Below are positions 34,962 to 43,339 of a stretch of 64,000 nucleotides of DNA, one piece after another. The position numbers and the translations under genes were made by a program. The notes beneath the pieces were generated by a model. The model had not been told where the DNA came from. It saw only the letters and a program-made list of their open reading frames with translations, and did no database searches. This DNA is from CAVZMI01 sp050011775. Lineage in GTDB: Bacteria; Bacteroidota; Ignavibacteria; UBA10030; CAVZMI01. Position 1 is the first letter of the stretch. Each line of letters starts with the position of its first letter. The stretch spans positions 372,001 to 436,000 of the forward strand of contig JBEKIL010000001.1 in the NCBI GenBank assembly GCA_050011775.1, given 5' to 3'.

Positions 34962-37622
34962 ATGAAAGCAATAATCCAGGAACAGCGGCAGGTCCTTGCA
35001 TCCCGGCGCGATGCTGCCTATCAATTACATCGCAATAGTTCCGACGGATTTACCGTATGCGCTGCCCTCACCGCCATGATGGATGATATCATCACGTCGT
35101 TAGCCGTCGCTTCTGTAAACGATGCGCTCTCCGGAATTGCGCTCTTTGCGTTAGGGGGATATGGACGGACTGAGCTCTGCCCGAAATCGGATGTCGATAT
35201 CATGCTCGTTCACAATGAAAATAAACATGAAGAAAAGCTCAAACCTGCCGTAAAGGAGCTTCTTCACTCATTCTGGGATTGCGGATTGGATGTCGGGCAC
35301 AGTGTACGGTCGATCGACGAATGCATGCATTTTTCAACCACCGAAGTCGAGAACTGGGCTTCGATTCTCGAAGCGCGCTTTCTCTGCGGAAATCACGATA
35401 TCGCCTCTGACTTTTTTCGGCGCCGTTCGGAAACCGTTGCGCAGCTGGCCGACAATTTTTTTATCAGCCGTGTGCTCGAGGAACTCTCCGCACGTCACGC
35501 AAAGTACGGCAATTCGGCAAAACTCCTTGAACCGAATATTAAGAAAAGCGCAGGCGGACTCCGCGATGTTCATGCAATTCTCTGGCTCTATCGATCTTCG
35601 GATGTCCGATATTGCGAGACAACACCCGGACAACATCGCTCGGCATGTGTCGAAATGCTCGAACTCCTCACCCGTGAAGGTGAATTAGATTTCACACAGT
35701 CCGATGCTGCGATTACAGCGCTCAACTTTCTGCTACGTACAAGGAACGAAATTCATTTTCTTCGAAAAACGCTTCATGATTCGCTTGATTACACGCTGCA
35801 AAGCGTCATTGCCGATGGGCTCGGCTTCGAATCTTCTGGCAGCCGGCAGGCTGTCGAACGATTCATGCAGGAATATTATCTGAGTGCGAAAACACTACTG
35901 CGGTTAAATCAGACACTCACCGGGCAGCTCCGCGAGAAGTATCGACTTCGATTGCCCCTAGGCATTAAAAAGGACGAAAAGAAAATCATAGATGACCGGT
36001 TTCTAATTCACGGCGACATGTTAGATATTACTTCGGCGGCTGTTGATAACGGATTCTCATTAGAGACATCCATGGAAGCTTTTAGTCTTATGCAGGACCA
36101 TGAGGTTCCAAGGCTCAGTCAGAGGCTGCGAACGGCAATTCATAAAAATGCCGCGCGTGTTCCGGATACAGAGGTTTTTTCCGAAAAACCGCTCCTTATA
36201 TTTCGTTCTATCATCGAATCAGCTTCGCATGTGGCAAGTGTGTTATATGAAATGGCCGACCTCGCTGTGCTTAGCCGATTCATTCCGGAATTCGAAGCGC
36301 TTGTCGCGTTTTACCAGCACAGTCGCTATCATTATTACACAGCCGATGAGCATACGCTTATCACACTTCAACGGTTTGAGGCCCTGGAAAGAGATGAAAG
36401 TGTCTTGGGAGATCTCTATCGTGCCCGAAAAAAACGAGGTATTTTATTCATGACACTGTTGCTCCACGACATCGCAAAACCTGTTCAAATCGATGACCAC
36501 GAAGTGATCGGTGCAACGATGGCCGTAGCGATTCTTACCCGCCTGCGGTTAGAAGATTATATAGAAGATGTTACTTTCCTTATAAAGAATCACCTTTTAA
36601 TGGAGCAGGTAAGTTTTCGGCGGAATATACACGATGTCGAAACGGTAGCAGAATTTGCCGAAATATTTACCTTCACCTTCCAGCTCGATCGCCTATACCT
36701 TATTACCTATGCCGATCTTTCTGCAGTAAATCCGACGACATGGACAAATTGGAAAGCCGTGCTTCTTCAGGAATTATATCTGCAGGCGAAGGAGATAATA
36801 GGCGTCGGTTTGAAACAGGAAGAGTTTCGTGCACTTCACCTCGATCGATATCGCGAGGCGGTTGAGTCGGTAGTGACAAAACTCAGCGGTATACATTCTC
36901 GTGAAATCGTTGAGGAACATTTTCAGAAAATCGATAGTCCACAATACGTCGGTACCTTTGATGAAGAAGAAATAGCTTTCCATATATCAAAAATTGATGA
37001 TAATGAAACAGTCTCTACTCTTTTTCGCACACGTGAAGGATATACGGAAGTCACGATTATTTCCACTGACGCGCCGTTTGCTCTCTCGAAGTTCTGCGGC
37101 GTTCTCTCGGCAAACGATGCAAATATTTTTGATGCGAACATTTTTACACAGACCGACGCTATCATTATCGATAAATTTCGTGTCACCGATGCAATGACGA
37201 AGCAGCATCTCACAGAAGAGGTCTGCCAAAAGATCCATGATGAACTCAATGCCGTTATCGAAAGCCGGATTGATATTGAACATCTCTTTGAACATCACCG
37301 GCGTAAATGGAAACGTCGCACCAGGGGATATCTAAGTCCTGCAATACGCTTTGATGTAGAATTTGAGGATGATCCTCGCTTCACGATTATTGATGTGTTT
37401 GCAGCCGATGCGCTGGGATTCCTGTATAGGGTGACACAGACGATATCGGAACAAAACCTCGATATTACATTTGCAAAAATTGCGACGCGCGGCGACGGTA
37501 TTGTTGATTCGTTTTATGTTGTAGATCGTTCCGGTGCACCGATAGCGGAGGGACGAAAAACCGAAATCAGGGAAGCCATTCTCGAAACAATCCTCACATT
37601 TAAAAATATTGAATTACAATGA
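34962..37622 (+). CDS. glnD: [Protein-PII] uridylyltransferase/uridylyl-removing enzyme
   Basis: Bifunctional nitrogen sensor that adds UMP to, and removes it from, PII. Order: nucleotidyltransferase domain with GGYGRTELCPKSDVDIML (about 65-82), the GlnD linker (KSAGGLRDVHAILW), HD domain with LLLHDIAKP, and two C-terminal ACT domains (from about residue 700 and about 810) that sense glutamine. The 886 residues are full length. No glnB, glnA or amtB is nearby. The stop overlaps the murI start by 4 nt. The ATG has no ribosome-binding site and a promoter lies directly upstream. Confidence 0.95.
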   Translation: MKAIIQEQRQVLASRRDAAYQLHRNSSDGFTVCAALTAMMDDIITSLAVASVNDALSGIALFALGGYGRTELCPKSDVDIMLVHNENKHEEKLKPAVKELLHSFWDCGLDVGHSVRSIDECMHFSTTEVENWASILEARFLCGNHDIASDFFRRRSETVAQLADNFFISRVLEELSARHAKYGNSAKLLEPNIKKSAGGLRDVHAILWLYRSSDVRYCETTPGQHRSACVEMLELLTREGELDFTQSDAAITALNFLLRTRNEIHFLRKTLHDSLDYTLQSVIADGLGFESSGSRQAVERFMQEYYLSAKTLLRLNQTLTGQLREKYRLRLPLGIKKDEKKIIDDRFLIHGDMLDITSAAVDNGFSLETSMEAFSLMQDHEVPRLSQRLRTAIHKNAARVPDTEVFSEKPLLIFRSIIESASHVASVLYEMADLAVLSRFIPEFEALVAFYQHSRYHYYTADEHTLITLQRFEALERDESVLGDLYRARKKRGILFMTLLLHDIAKPVQIDDHEVIGATMAVAILTRLRLEDYIEDVTFLIKNHLLMEQVSFRRNIHDVETVAEFAEIFTFTFQLDRLYLITYADLSAVNPTTWTNWKAVLLQELYLQAKEIIGVGLKQEEFRALHLDRYREAVESVVTKLSGIHSREIVEEHFQKIDSPQYVGTFDEEEIAFHISKIDDNETVSTLFRTREGYTEVTIISTDAPFALSKFCGVLSANDANIFDANIFTQTDAIIIDKFRVTDAMTKQHLTEEVCQKIHDELNAVIESRIDIEHLFEHHRRKWKRRTRGYLSPAIRFDVEFEDDPRFTIIDVFAADALGFLYRVTQTISEQNLDITFAKIATRGDGIVDSFYVVDRSGAPIAEGRKTEIREAILETILTFKNIELQ

Positions 37623-38434
37623 CAGCGAACGAAAAACCCATCGGTGTTTTCGATTCGGGTATCGGCGGATTGACGGTTGTCCGCGCTCTTATGCGGCAGT
37701 TTCCGAATGAAAACATCGTGTACTTCGGCGATACCGCCCGTGTACCATACGGCCCGAAATCGGCACAGGTTGTGCGCGAGTACGCGCTGCAGGATGCCGA
37801 ATTTATCCTCTCAAACGATGTAAAAATGATTGTGGTTGCCTGCAATACGGTCTCAGCTGTGGCGCTTGATGTTGTTCAAAAACGTGCCGGCTCGATTCCT
37901 GTGGTCGGAGTGATTGCTCCCGGTGCGGCTGCAGCTGTCAAAGCAACCAGGAAAAAACGGATCGGCGTGATCGGCACACTGGGAACTATTGCAAGTAATA
38001 TATATAAAAGCGCGATTTATCAAATTGATCCGACCATAGAAGTCTTCAGCCAGGCGTGTCCGCTTTTTGTACCGCTTGCCGAAGAAGGATGGACCCACCA
38101 CGCAGCAACGGAATTAATCGCAAAAGAATATCTCTTTCCTCTGACGACACAAAGCATCGATACGCTTATTCTGGGATGTACACATTATCCGATCCTGCGG
38201 GATACGATTGAAAAAGTATTGCACGGAGCTATGACGCTGATAGATTCCGGAGAGGCGACAGGCGGAATTGTTGAAGAAATTCTTACCTCACGCGATATTA
38301 AAAATCCAAGCACACAACGTCCGAACATCCAGTTTCACGTAAGCGATATTCCCCATAAATTTCTTGAGGTTGGCGAACGATTCCTTGGTCAGCGTCTCGG
38401 CCGGATTCACAAGGTTGGAGGCTTTGAGCGATAG
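37619..38434 (+). CDS. murI: Glutamate racemase
   Basis: Supplies D-glutamate for peptidoglycan. The N-terminal IGVFDSGIGGLTVVRAL is the family signature; the two catalytic cysteines are in VVACNTVSA and LILGCTHYPILRD. The length, 271 residues, is standard. The ATG overlaps the glnD stop (ATGA). The pairing with glnD is unusual functionally but the overlap shows they are translated together. Confidence 0.96.
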   Translation: MTANEKPIGVFDSGIGGLTVVRALMRQFPNENIVYFGDTARVPYGPKSAQVVREYALQDAEFILSNDVKMIVVACNTVSAVALDVVQKRAGSIPVVGVIAPGAAAAVKATRKKRIGVIGTLGTIASNIYKSAIYQIDPTIEVFSQACPLFVPLAEEGWTHHAATELIAKEYLFPLTTQSIDTLILGCTHYPILRDTIEKVLHGAMTLIDSGEATGGIVEEILTSRDIKNPSTQRPNIQFHVSDIPHKFLEVGERFLGQRLGRIHKVGGFER

Positions 38435-38582
38435 GTTTTCTGATGGTATGTAGTTCCATACAATCGAGAATTTAATCTCCTAAGATTCATAAACTAAAAA
38501 TATTTGTTTAAGATTAAACCTCGTCTTCTGGCATCCAATGTATCGTTTTCGTATATTGATATATATCATCTATCTATAGACA

Positions 38583-39629
38583 GTGACGTTCATTCCATCC
38601 TATATACGATTATATGAAGAAGGAGAGCTTCAGCGGCGGGTCGAACGGCTAGAAGCTATGCTTGCACCCTGCACACTCTGTCCCCGCGACTGCGGAAACG
38701 ACCGTTTCAAAAACGAAATTGCCGCCTGTCACTCTGGTCTTCTGCCGATCGTCTCTTCTTATTGTGTTCATTTCGGTGAAGAGCCTGCGCTTGGTGGTAC
38801 AAATGGTGTCGGGAATATTTTCTTCGGAAATTGTAACATGCGCTGTCTCTATTGCCAGAACCACCTGATCAGCCAGAACTGGCGTGTAGAACAGAATCAT
38901 GAAGTTCCCATCGAGCTTCTCGCCCGTATCATAATCGAACTTCAGAAAAAAAATGTACATTCTATCGGTTTTGTCTCGCCGACGCATTTCATACCTCAGA
39001 TTGTAAAAGCGTTGATGCTAGCGATTCCGATGGGACTGACGCTCCCGCTTATATACAACACCAACGCTTACGACTCCGTCGAAGTTCTCCGTTTGCTTGA
39101 TTGTATTATCGATATCTATCTGCCCGATCTGAAATATGCCGCTAACGAGGATGCTTACAAATATTCTAAAATAAAAGAGTATGTCCCACATGCCCGCGCA
39201 GCGATTGCTGAAATGCATCGTCAGGTCGGCAGCGGATTGACCGTCGATGATGATGGAGTTGTCCGGCGTGGATTGATTATCCGTCACCTCATCCTTCCCA
39301 ATGATATTGCACGCAGTAAAGAGACGCTTGAATGGATCGGCACTGCGCTCAGCCCGGAAGTGACAATGAGCATTATGGCGCAATATTATCCCACTCATGA
39401 AGCGCAAACAACGGAATTGCTAAATCGCCGCATTCGAGAGAGTGAATATAATCGTGTACTGTATTATCTTGAAAAGTATAACTTCACAAACGGCTGGATA
39501 CAAGATTTTGATAGTCATAAATACTACCGACCGGATTTTACCAATCGTGTCAAACCATTTAAAGAACGCCGATCGGATATTTCGGAAAGAATGAATCAAC
39601 ATGGCATTGATGTCGCAGAGAGCTATTAA
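38583..39629 (+). CDS. Radical SAM protein, PflA/PflX-like
   Basis: 348-residue radical SAM enzyme. The cluster-binding motif CNMRCLYCQN (C-x3-C-x2-C) is preceded by a further cysteine group CTLCPRDCGNDR near residue 30. EEPALGGTNGVGNIFFGNC and VSPTHFIPQIVKAL are typical of the PflX (pyruvate-formate-lyase-activating-like) family, whose substrates are mostly unknown. It starts at GTG 38583; a TATATT box lies 25 nt upstream within TTTTCGTATATT. The 3' end overlaps the start of the pterin dehydratase gene by 29 nt. Confidence 0.88.
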   Translation: MTFIPSYIRLYEEGELQRRVERLEAMLAPCTLCPRDCGNDRFKNEIAACHSGLLPIVSSYCVHFGEEPALGGTNGVGNIFFGNCNMRCLYCQNHLISQNWRVEQNHEVPIELLARIIIELQKKNVHSIGFVSPTHFIPQIVKALMLAIPMGLTLPLIYNTNAYDSVEVLRLLDCIIDIYLPDLKYAANEDAYKYSKIKEYVPHARAAIAEMHRQVGSGLTVDDDGVVRRGLIIRHLILPNDIARSKETLEWIGTALSPEVTMSIMAQYYPTHEAQTTELLNRRIRESEYNRVLYYLEKYNFTNGWIQDFDSHKYYRPDFTNRVKPFKERRSDISERMNQHGIDVAESY

Positions 39630-39876
39630 AACGGAATTGAAAAATCTCAAAGGCTGGAGGCTCATAGGTATAAAAATCCAGAAAGAGTTTAAGCACACTA
39701 GCTTTATCGAGGCAATGGGATTCGTCACCTCGGTTGCGCTGCTGGCCGAAAGGGCAAATCACCATCCGGAAATCGATATTCGGTGGAATATGGTAACTAT
39801 CGCACTCTCGACTCACAGCGATGGTGGAGTGACGGAAAAAGATCTGACTCTGGCGCGTGAAATCGAGAAACTCTAA
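39601..39876 (+). CDS. Pterin-4a-carbinolamine dehydratase (PCD/DCoH family)
   Basis: 91-residue protein matching the PCD fold: LKGWRLIGIKIQKEFKHTSF, the catalytic-histidine region ERANHHPEIDIRWNMVTIAL and the C-terminal THSDGGVTEKDLTLAREIE. The usual role is regenerating tetrahydrobiopterin; in bacteria lacking aromatic hydroxylases it may recycle other pterins. The ATG at 39601 lies 29 nt inside the radical SAM gene; a second in-frame ATG is at 39610. Confidence 0.92.
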   Translation: MALMSQRAIKTELKNLKGWRLIGIKIQKEFKHTSFIEAMGFVTSVALLAERANHHPEIDIRWNMVTIALSTHSDGGVTEKDLTLAREIEKL

Positions 39877-39921
39877 TACTGCTAATCCGATATCCCCAAT
39901 AATTTTTAAATTCGACATCAT

Positions 39922-40509
39922 ATGGGAAAACTTCCACAAGAAGAAGTACTGCAAATCTTCCGGGATACCGATGCGTTTCTGGAAGGACATTTTCAACTCA
40001 CGTCTGGTCTTCACAGTCCGAATTATTTTCAATGCGCAAAAGTCCTCCAGTATCCGCGGTATCTCCATCTTTTTGCCGGTGAGATTGTTAAGCATTTCGA
40101 ATACAGCGAAATCGAGCTGGTCATTGCTCCGGCAATAGGGGGCATCGTAGTGGCGACAGAGGTCGGTCGTATGCTCGACTGCCGGACGGTCTTTGCAGAA
40201 CGGAAAGACGGCACACTCCAGCTCCGTCGCGGTTTCGTGATTACTCCCGGAGAACGAGTCCTGGTATGTGAAGATGTTGTCACGACAGGTGGATCGGTGT
40301 TCGAGACGATTGATATTGTTCAGAAAGCACAGGGGAAAGTCGTCGGAGTAGGTTATATTGTGGACCGGAGCGGTGGGAAAGTGAAGTTCTCGAGCAAATC
40401 ATATTCTGTTCTCACGATGGATGTTATCACCTATCAACCGGCGGACTGTCCGCTCTGTGCAAAGGGAATGCCGATCATGAAACCCGGAAGCAGGGGAAAT
40501 CAGCCATAA
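39922..40509 (+). CDS. pyrE: Orotate phosphoribosyltransferase
   Basis: Converts orotate and PRPP to OMP in pyrimidine synthesis. The PRPP motif VLVCEDVVTTGGSVFETI is intact, preceded by EGHFQLTSGLHSPNYFQC and the VFAERKDGTLQLRRGF loop. The 195-residue length and the C-terminal CPLCAKG are typical of one PyrE subgroup. It is followed after 5 nt by the NUDIX gene. Confidence 0.95.
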   Translation: MGKLPQEEVLQIFRDTDAFLEGHFQLTSGLHSPNYFQCAKVLQYPRYLHLFAGEIVKHFEYSEIELVIAPAIGGIVVATEVGRMLDCRTVFAERKDGTLQLRRGFVITPGERVLVCEDVVTTGGSVFETIDIVQKAQGKVVGVGYIVDRSGGKVKFSSKSYSVLTMDVITYQPADCPLCAKGMPIMKPGSRGNQP

Positions 40510-40514
40510 TTGAT

Positions 40515-41072
40515 ATGAAAACCGAACCGAAAAATTATAAAATACTCTCTCATGAAAATATTTTTCGCGGGAGAGTTTTCAATGTTATAGTCGACAATAT
40601 TGAATACGATTCAGGCGCAAAAGGTGTGCGAGAAGTGGCACAGCATCCCGGTGGTGCCGTGGTAATCGGACTTTTCCCCGATGAAACCATTCTCCTTGTT
40701 CGTCAATTTCGTTTTGCCGTTGATGCATGGTTGTGGGAACTGCCTGCCGGGAAACTCGACCCAGGAGAGAATCCGCTGGACGCAGCCCGTCGGGAGTTTC
40801 AGGAAGAAACAGGATATAGTGCAGGCAGTGTTCGTAAGCTGGCGCAAATTCATACAACCCCCGGTTTCTGTACCGAAATCTTACATATTTATATGGCAAC
40901 CGGACTCACAAAAAATATTGAAGGTCAAAAACTTGAAGAAGGAGAACAAACACTCACAGTTCATCAGATTCCTTTGCACAAGACGATCGAAATGATAGAG
41001 CAGGGAGAAATTACCGATAGCAAGACAATCTGTGGTATTTTTCTGACGGAACGAATACTCCATAAGCAATAG
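40515..41072 (+). CDS. NUDIX hydrolase, ADP-ribose pyrophosphatase type
   Basis: 185-residue hydrolase of nucleoside-diphosphate compounds. The NUDIX box (G-x5-E-x7-R-E-x2-E-E-x-G) is readable as GKLDPGENPLDAARREFQEETGY. The upstream REVAQHPGGAVVIGLFPDETILLVRQFR strand set and C-terminal helix match NudF-like ADP-ribose pyrophosphatases. The substrate is inferred from family only. Its neighbours (pyrE and a pyrimidine phosphorylase) suggest a nucleotide-salvage context. Confidence 0.92.
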   Translation: MKTEPKNYKILSHENIFRGRVFNVIVDNIEYDSGAKGVREVAQHPGGAVVIGLFPDETILLVRQFRFAVDAWLWELPAGKLDPGENPLDAARREFQEETGYSAGSVRKLAQIHTTPGFCTEILHIYMATGLTKNIEGQKLEEGEQTLTVHQIPLHKTIEMIEQGEITDSKTICGIFLTERILHKQ

Positions 41073-41101
41073 TCTCAATTGACCACAACACTGCCATTAC
41101 C

Positions 41102-42430
41102 ATGAATCCCGGAGAACTCATTCGCAAGAAGCGCGATGGAGGAAATTTCACCCGCGATGAAATCCATTTTATCATCGATGCGTTCGTGAGAAATGAACTC
41201 CCGGACTATCAGATGACTCCGCTTCTGATGGCAATCTATTTTCAAGGATTGTCGGTTGAAGAGACTGCATGGCTGACCGACGAGATGATTCATTCCGGTG
41301 CTGTAATTGATCTCTCGGACATTCCCGGCATCAAGGTTGATAAACATTCCACCGGCGGAGTGGGCGATAAAGTATCTCTAATCCTTGCACCTATAGTTGC
41401 CGCCTGTGGTATTCCGGTACCGATGTTGAGCGGGCGAGGTCTCAGTCATACAGGCGGCACTCTTGATAAACTCGAATCAATCCCGGGGTTGCGTACGAAT
41501 CTTTCGGTCGAAGAATACAGGGAGACTATTCGCGATATAGGACTGGTCATGGCCGGTCCCACATCTGTAATCGTCCCCGCCGATAAACGCATGTACTCTC
41601 TGCGCGATGTGACAGCGACAATTGATTCCATTCCTCTCATTGCGGCGAGCATCATTAGTAAAAAACTGGCCGAAGGAATAGATGCTATTGTATTCGACAT
41701 AAAAACCGGGCGGGGTGCATTTATGTCAAGCTATGAACGGGCGGCCGAACTTGCTCAAACACTGGTTAATACAGCGACCTATGCAGGAAAACAAACAATC
41801 GGGTATATCACCGAGATGAATCAACCGCTCGGCAGGACTGTCGGAAATTGGCTCGAGGTTGTCGAGGCGATTCAATGCCTCAGAGGAGAAGAGGTGCCGG
41901 ATTTGATGGCGGTGACCTACCAGCTTGCGGGAACCATGCTGATGCTGGGTGGAAAGGCACGCTCGATAGAAGAAGGGCGAGAGTTATGCCAGAAAGCAAT
42001 TGTCTCCGGCGAGGCATTCAAGAAATTTCTTCGTATGGTAGAAAAACAGGGGGGTGACATAACCTTCATTGAAGAACCGGAGAAATATCCAATTGCCTCG
42101 TATAGTGTCGACATTAAAAGTGGAATGACAGGATTTATTGCAAAAATCGATGCGCTTGAAACAGGATTCACTGCCGTCGAGCTGGGGGCGGGTCGTATGA
42201 AAGTGGATGATGAGATCGACCCAAAAGCCGGTATTGTTTTCCATCGGAAAGTCGGTGATGCTGTAGATATCGGTGATAGTGTCTGCACTCTTTATACCGA
42301 TCGTTCGGATATACTCCCCCGTACAAAATCGCGTCTTGCACGTGCAATTGTTTTCAGCTCACAGCGCCCACCGCAGGTGCCCATGATTCGTGCGATGGTC
42401 GATACAGCCGGCGTACATCCTCTGGTGTAA
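41102..42430 (+). CDS. Thymidine/pyrimidine-nucleoside phosphorylase
   Basis: Cleaves pyrimidine nucleosides with phosphate. The family pattern KHSTGGVGDKVSLILAPI is followed by GRGLSHTGGTLDKLESIPG, ADKRMYSLRDVTATIDSIPL and the C-terminal KVGDAVDIGDSVCTLYTD (biotinyl-like domain). The size, 442 residues, fits DeoA and pyrimidine-nucleoside phosphorylases alike; thymidine specificity is not distinguishable. It ends the plus-strand run that began at glnD. Confidence 0.93.
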   Translation: MNPGELIRKKRDGGNFTRDEIHFIIDAFVRNELPDYQMTPLLMAIYFQGLSVEETAWLTDEMIHSGAVIDLSDIPGIKVDKHSTGGVGDKVSLILAPIVAACGIPVPMLSGRGLSHTGGTLDKLESIPGLRTNLSVEEYRETIRDIGLVMAGPTSVIVPADKRMYSLRDVTATIDSIPLIAASIISKKLAEGIDAIVFDIKTGRGAFMSSYERAAELAQTLVNTATYAGKQTIGYITEMNQPLGRTVGNWLEVVEAIQCLRGEEVPDLMAVTYQLAGTMLMLGGKARSIEEGRELCQKAIVSGEAFKKFLRMVEKQGGDITFIEEPEKYPIASYSVDIKSGMTGFIAKIDALETGFTAVELGAGRMKVDDEIDPKAGIVFHRKVGDAVDIGDSVCTLYTDRSDILPRTKSRLARAIVFSSQRPPQVPMIRAMVDTAGVHPLV

Positions 42431-42839
42431 GGTTGATTAATATATCCAAAATTCTTTCGATTCGTCCCCGAGATCCTATATCTCAATCCAACAAATGTTA
42501 TCTTCGTAGTTCATAATATTGTCGATCTCATTTTCATCCTTTATTTTCTAACCTGCTGCTGATGCGACATTATCCCACCGACGACAAAGATTAGGGTTTC
42601 TCAGTGCTGTCCAAAATATATTATTACTAGTGCCCCTCCAACTAAATAATTATACAAATGAAGGGGCACAGTACCATCAAAGCGTAAAGAAAATAGGCGT
42701 CATGAAGCAATATTACGATTTTTTAAAAGATATAAAATGTTGAAACCGTTCAATCATTTAATTGGATCGGTATTAGTTGATAATCCCCTCAAATATATTA
42801 CTTAAGGTATAGGTATTTCGATTTATAAATTGGGGTCAA
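42431..42839. other. Non-coding gap with one hairpin
   Basis: No convincing gene or RNA gene is seen here. GTGCCCCT (42630-42637) can pair with AGGGGCAC (42662-42669) across a 24-nt AT-rich loop; there is no T-tract, so it is not a clear terminator. The rest is AT-rich. The structured repeat element starts at about 42840. Confidence 0.5.
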
Positions 42840-43214
42840 AGAAAACATGGTTATTTCCATAATAAATAATTTCTTGACGACAAAATTGCTGGTCCCGCCG
42901 AAGGCGGGAGGAAGAAGGGAGGGCGTGTGTCTACGACCCATTGGGTTGGCGCAATTTCGTACGTTTCTCTGCCACGCCATAGAATACGGTGAGGCAGATC
43001 CGCCTTTGGCGGAGATCGAGGCTTATAAAAACTATCGACTGAATATTTTTTAGATTAAAGGCCGAGATCGACGGACTCGAATATGCCATCTCAACAGTGT
43101 GTGCTGGAGGCCATCTCATGCGGGTTGCGATTTTGTCTCCCGCTTCCCGTTTATGGGAAGCGGGACTTTCAGTCCCTTTCTTTCCAGAAAGAAAGGGACA
43201 AAATACTCTAGCTC
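42840..43214 (+). repeat. Copy 1 of a two-copy structured intergenic element (candidate non-coding RNA)
   Basis: About 375 nt matching the element at 51041 in blocks: GACGACAAAATYGCTGG, GGAAGAAGG, GATCGAGGCTTATAA, AAGGCCGAGATCG, GCCATCTCA and GGGTTGCGATTTTGT. ACAAAATTGC (42880-42889) can pair with GCGATTTTGT (43127-43136). A 3' hairpin (GTCCCTTTCTTTC with GAAAGAAAGGGAC, 43172-43199) follows. Relative to copy 2 it has two extra palindromes (42893-42909 and 42999-43013) and a stem CCCGCTTCCC/GGGAAGCGGG (43139-43164). Short open frames here look like shadows. Plus orientation is inferred from the matching order only; function and strand are unknown. Confidence 0.6.
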
Positions 43215-43339
43215 TTTCTGCGATTTGTTTTGGACAAGTCTGAGGTATTCTGAAAAATCCAGCAAAATCCGCGCTCTTTTATCGGTTTGCTGTTTTAGCC
43301 GCTTTTTCGTACCTTTCATAATATATAGTATAGGAGTAG

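Noticed and set aside
42798..43053. Short frames on both strands across the structured element
   Set aside because: Frames are not preserved between the two copies except by chance in part; base-pair-preserving changes fit RNA or DNA structure better than coding.
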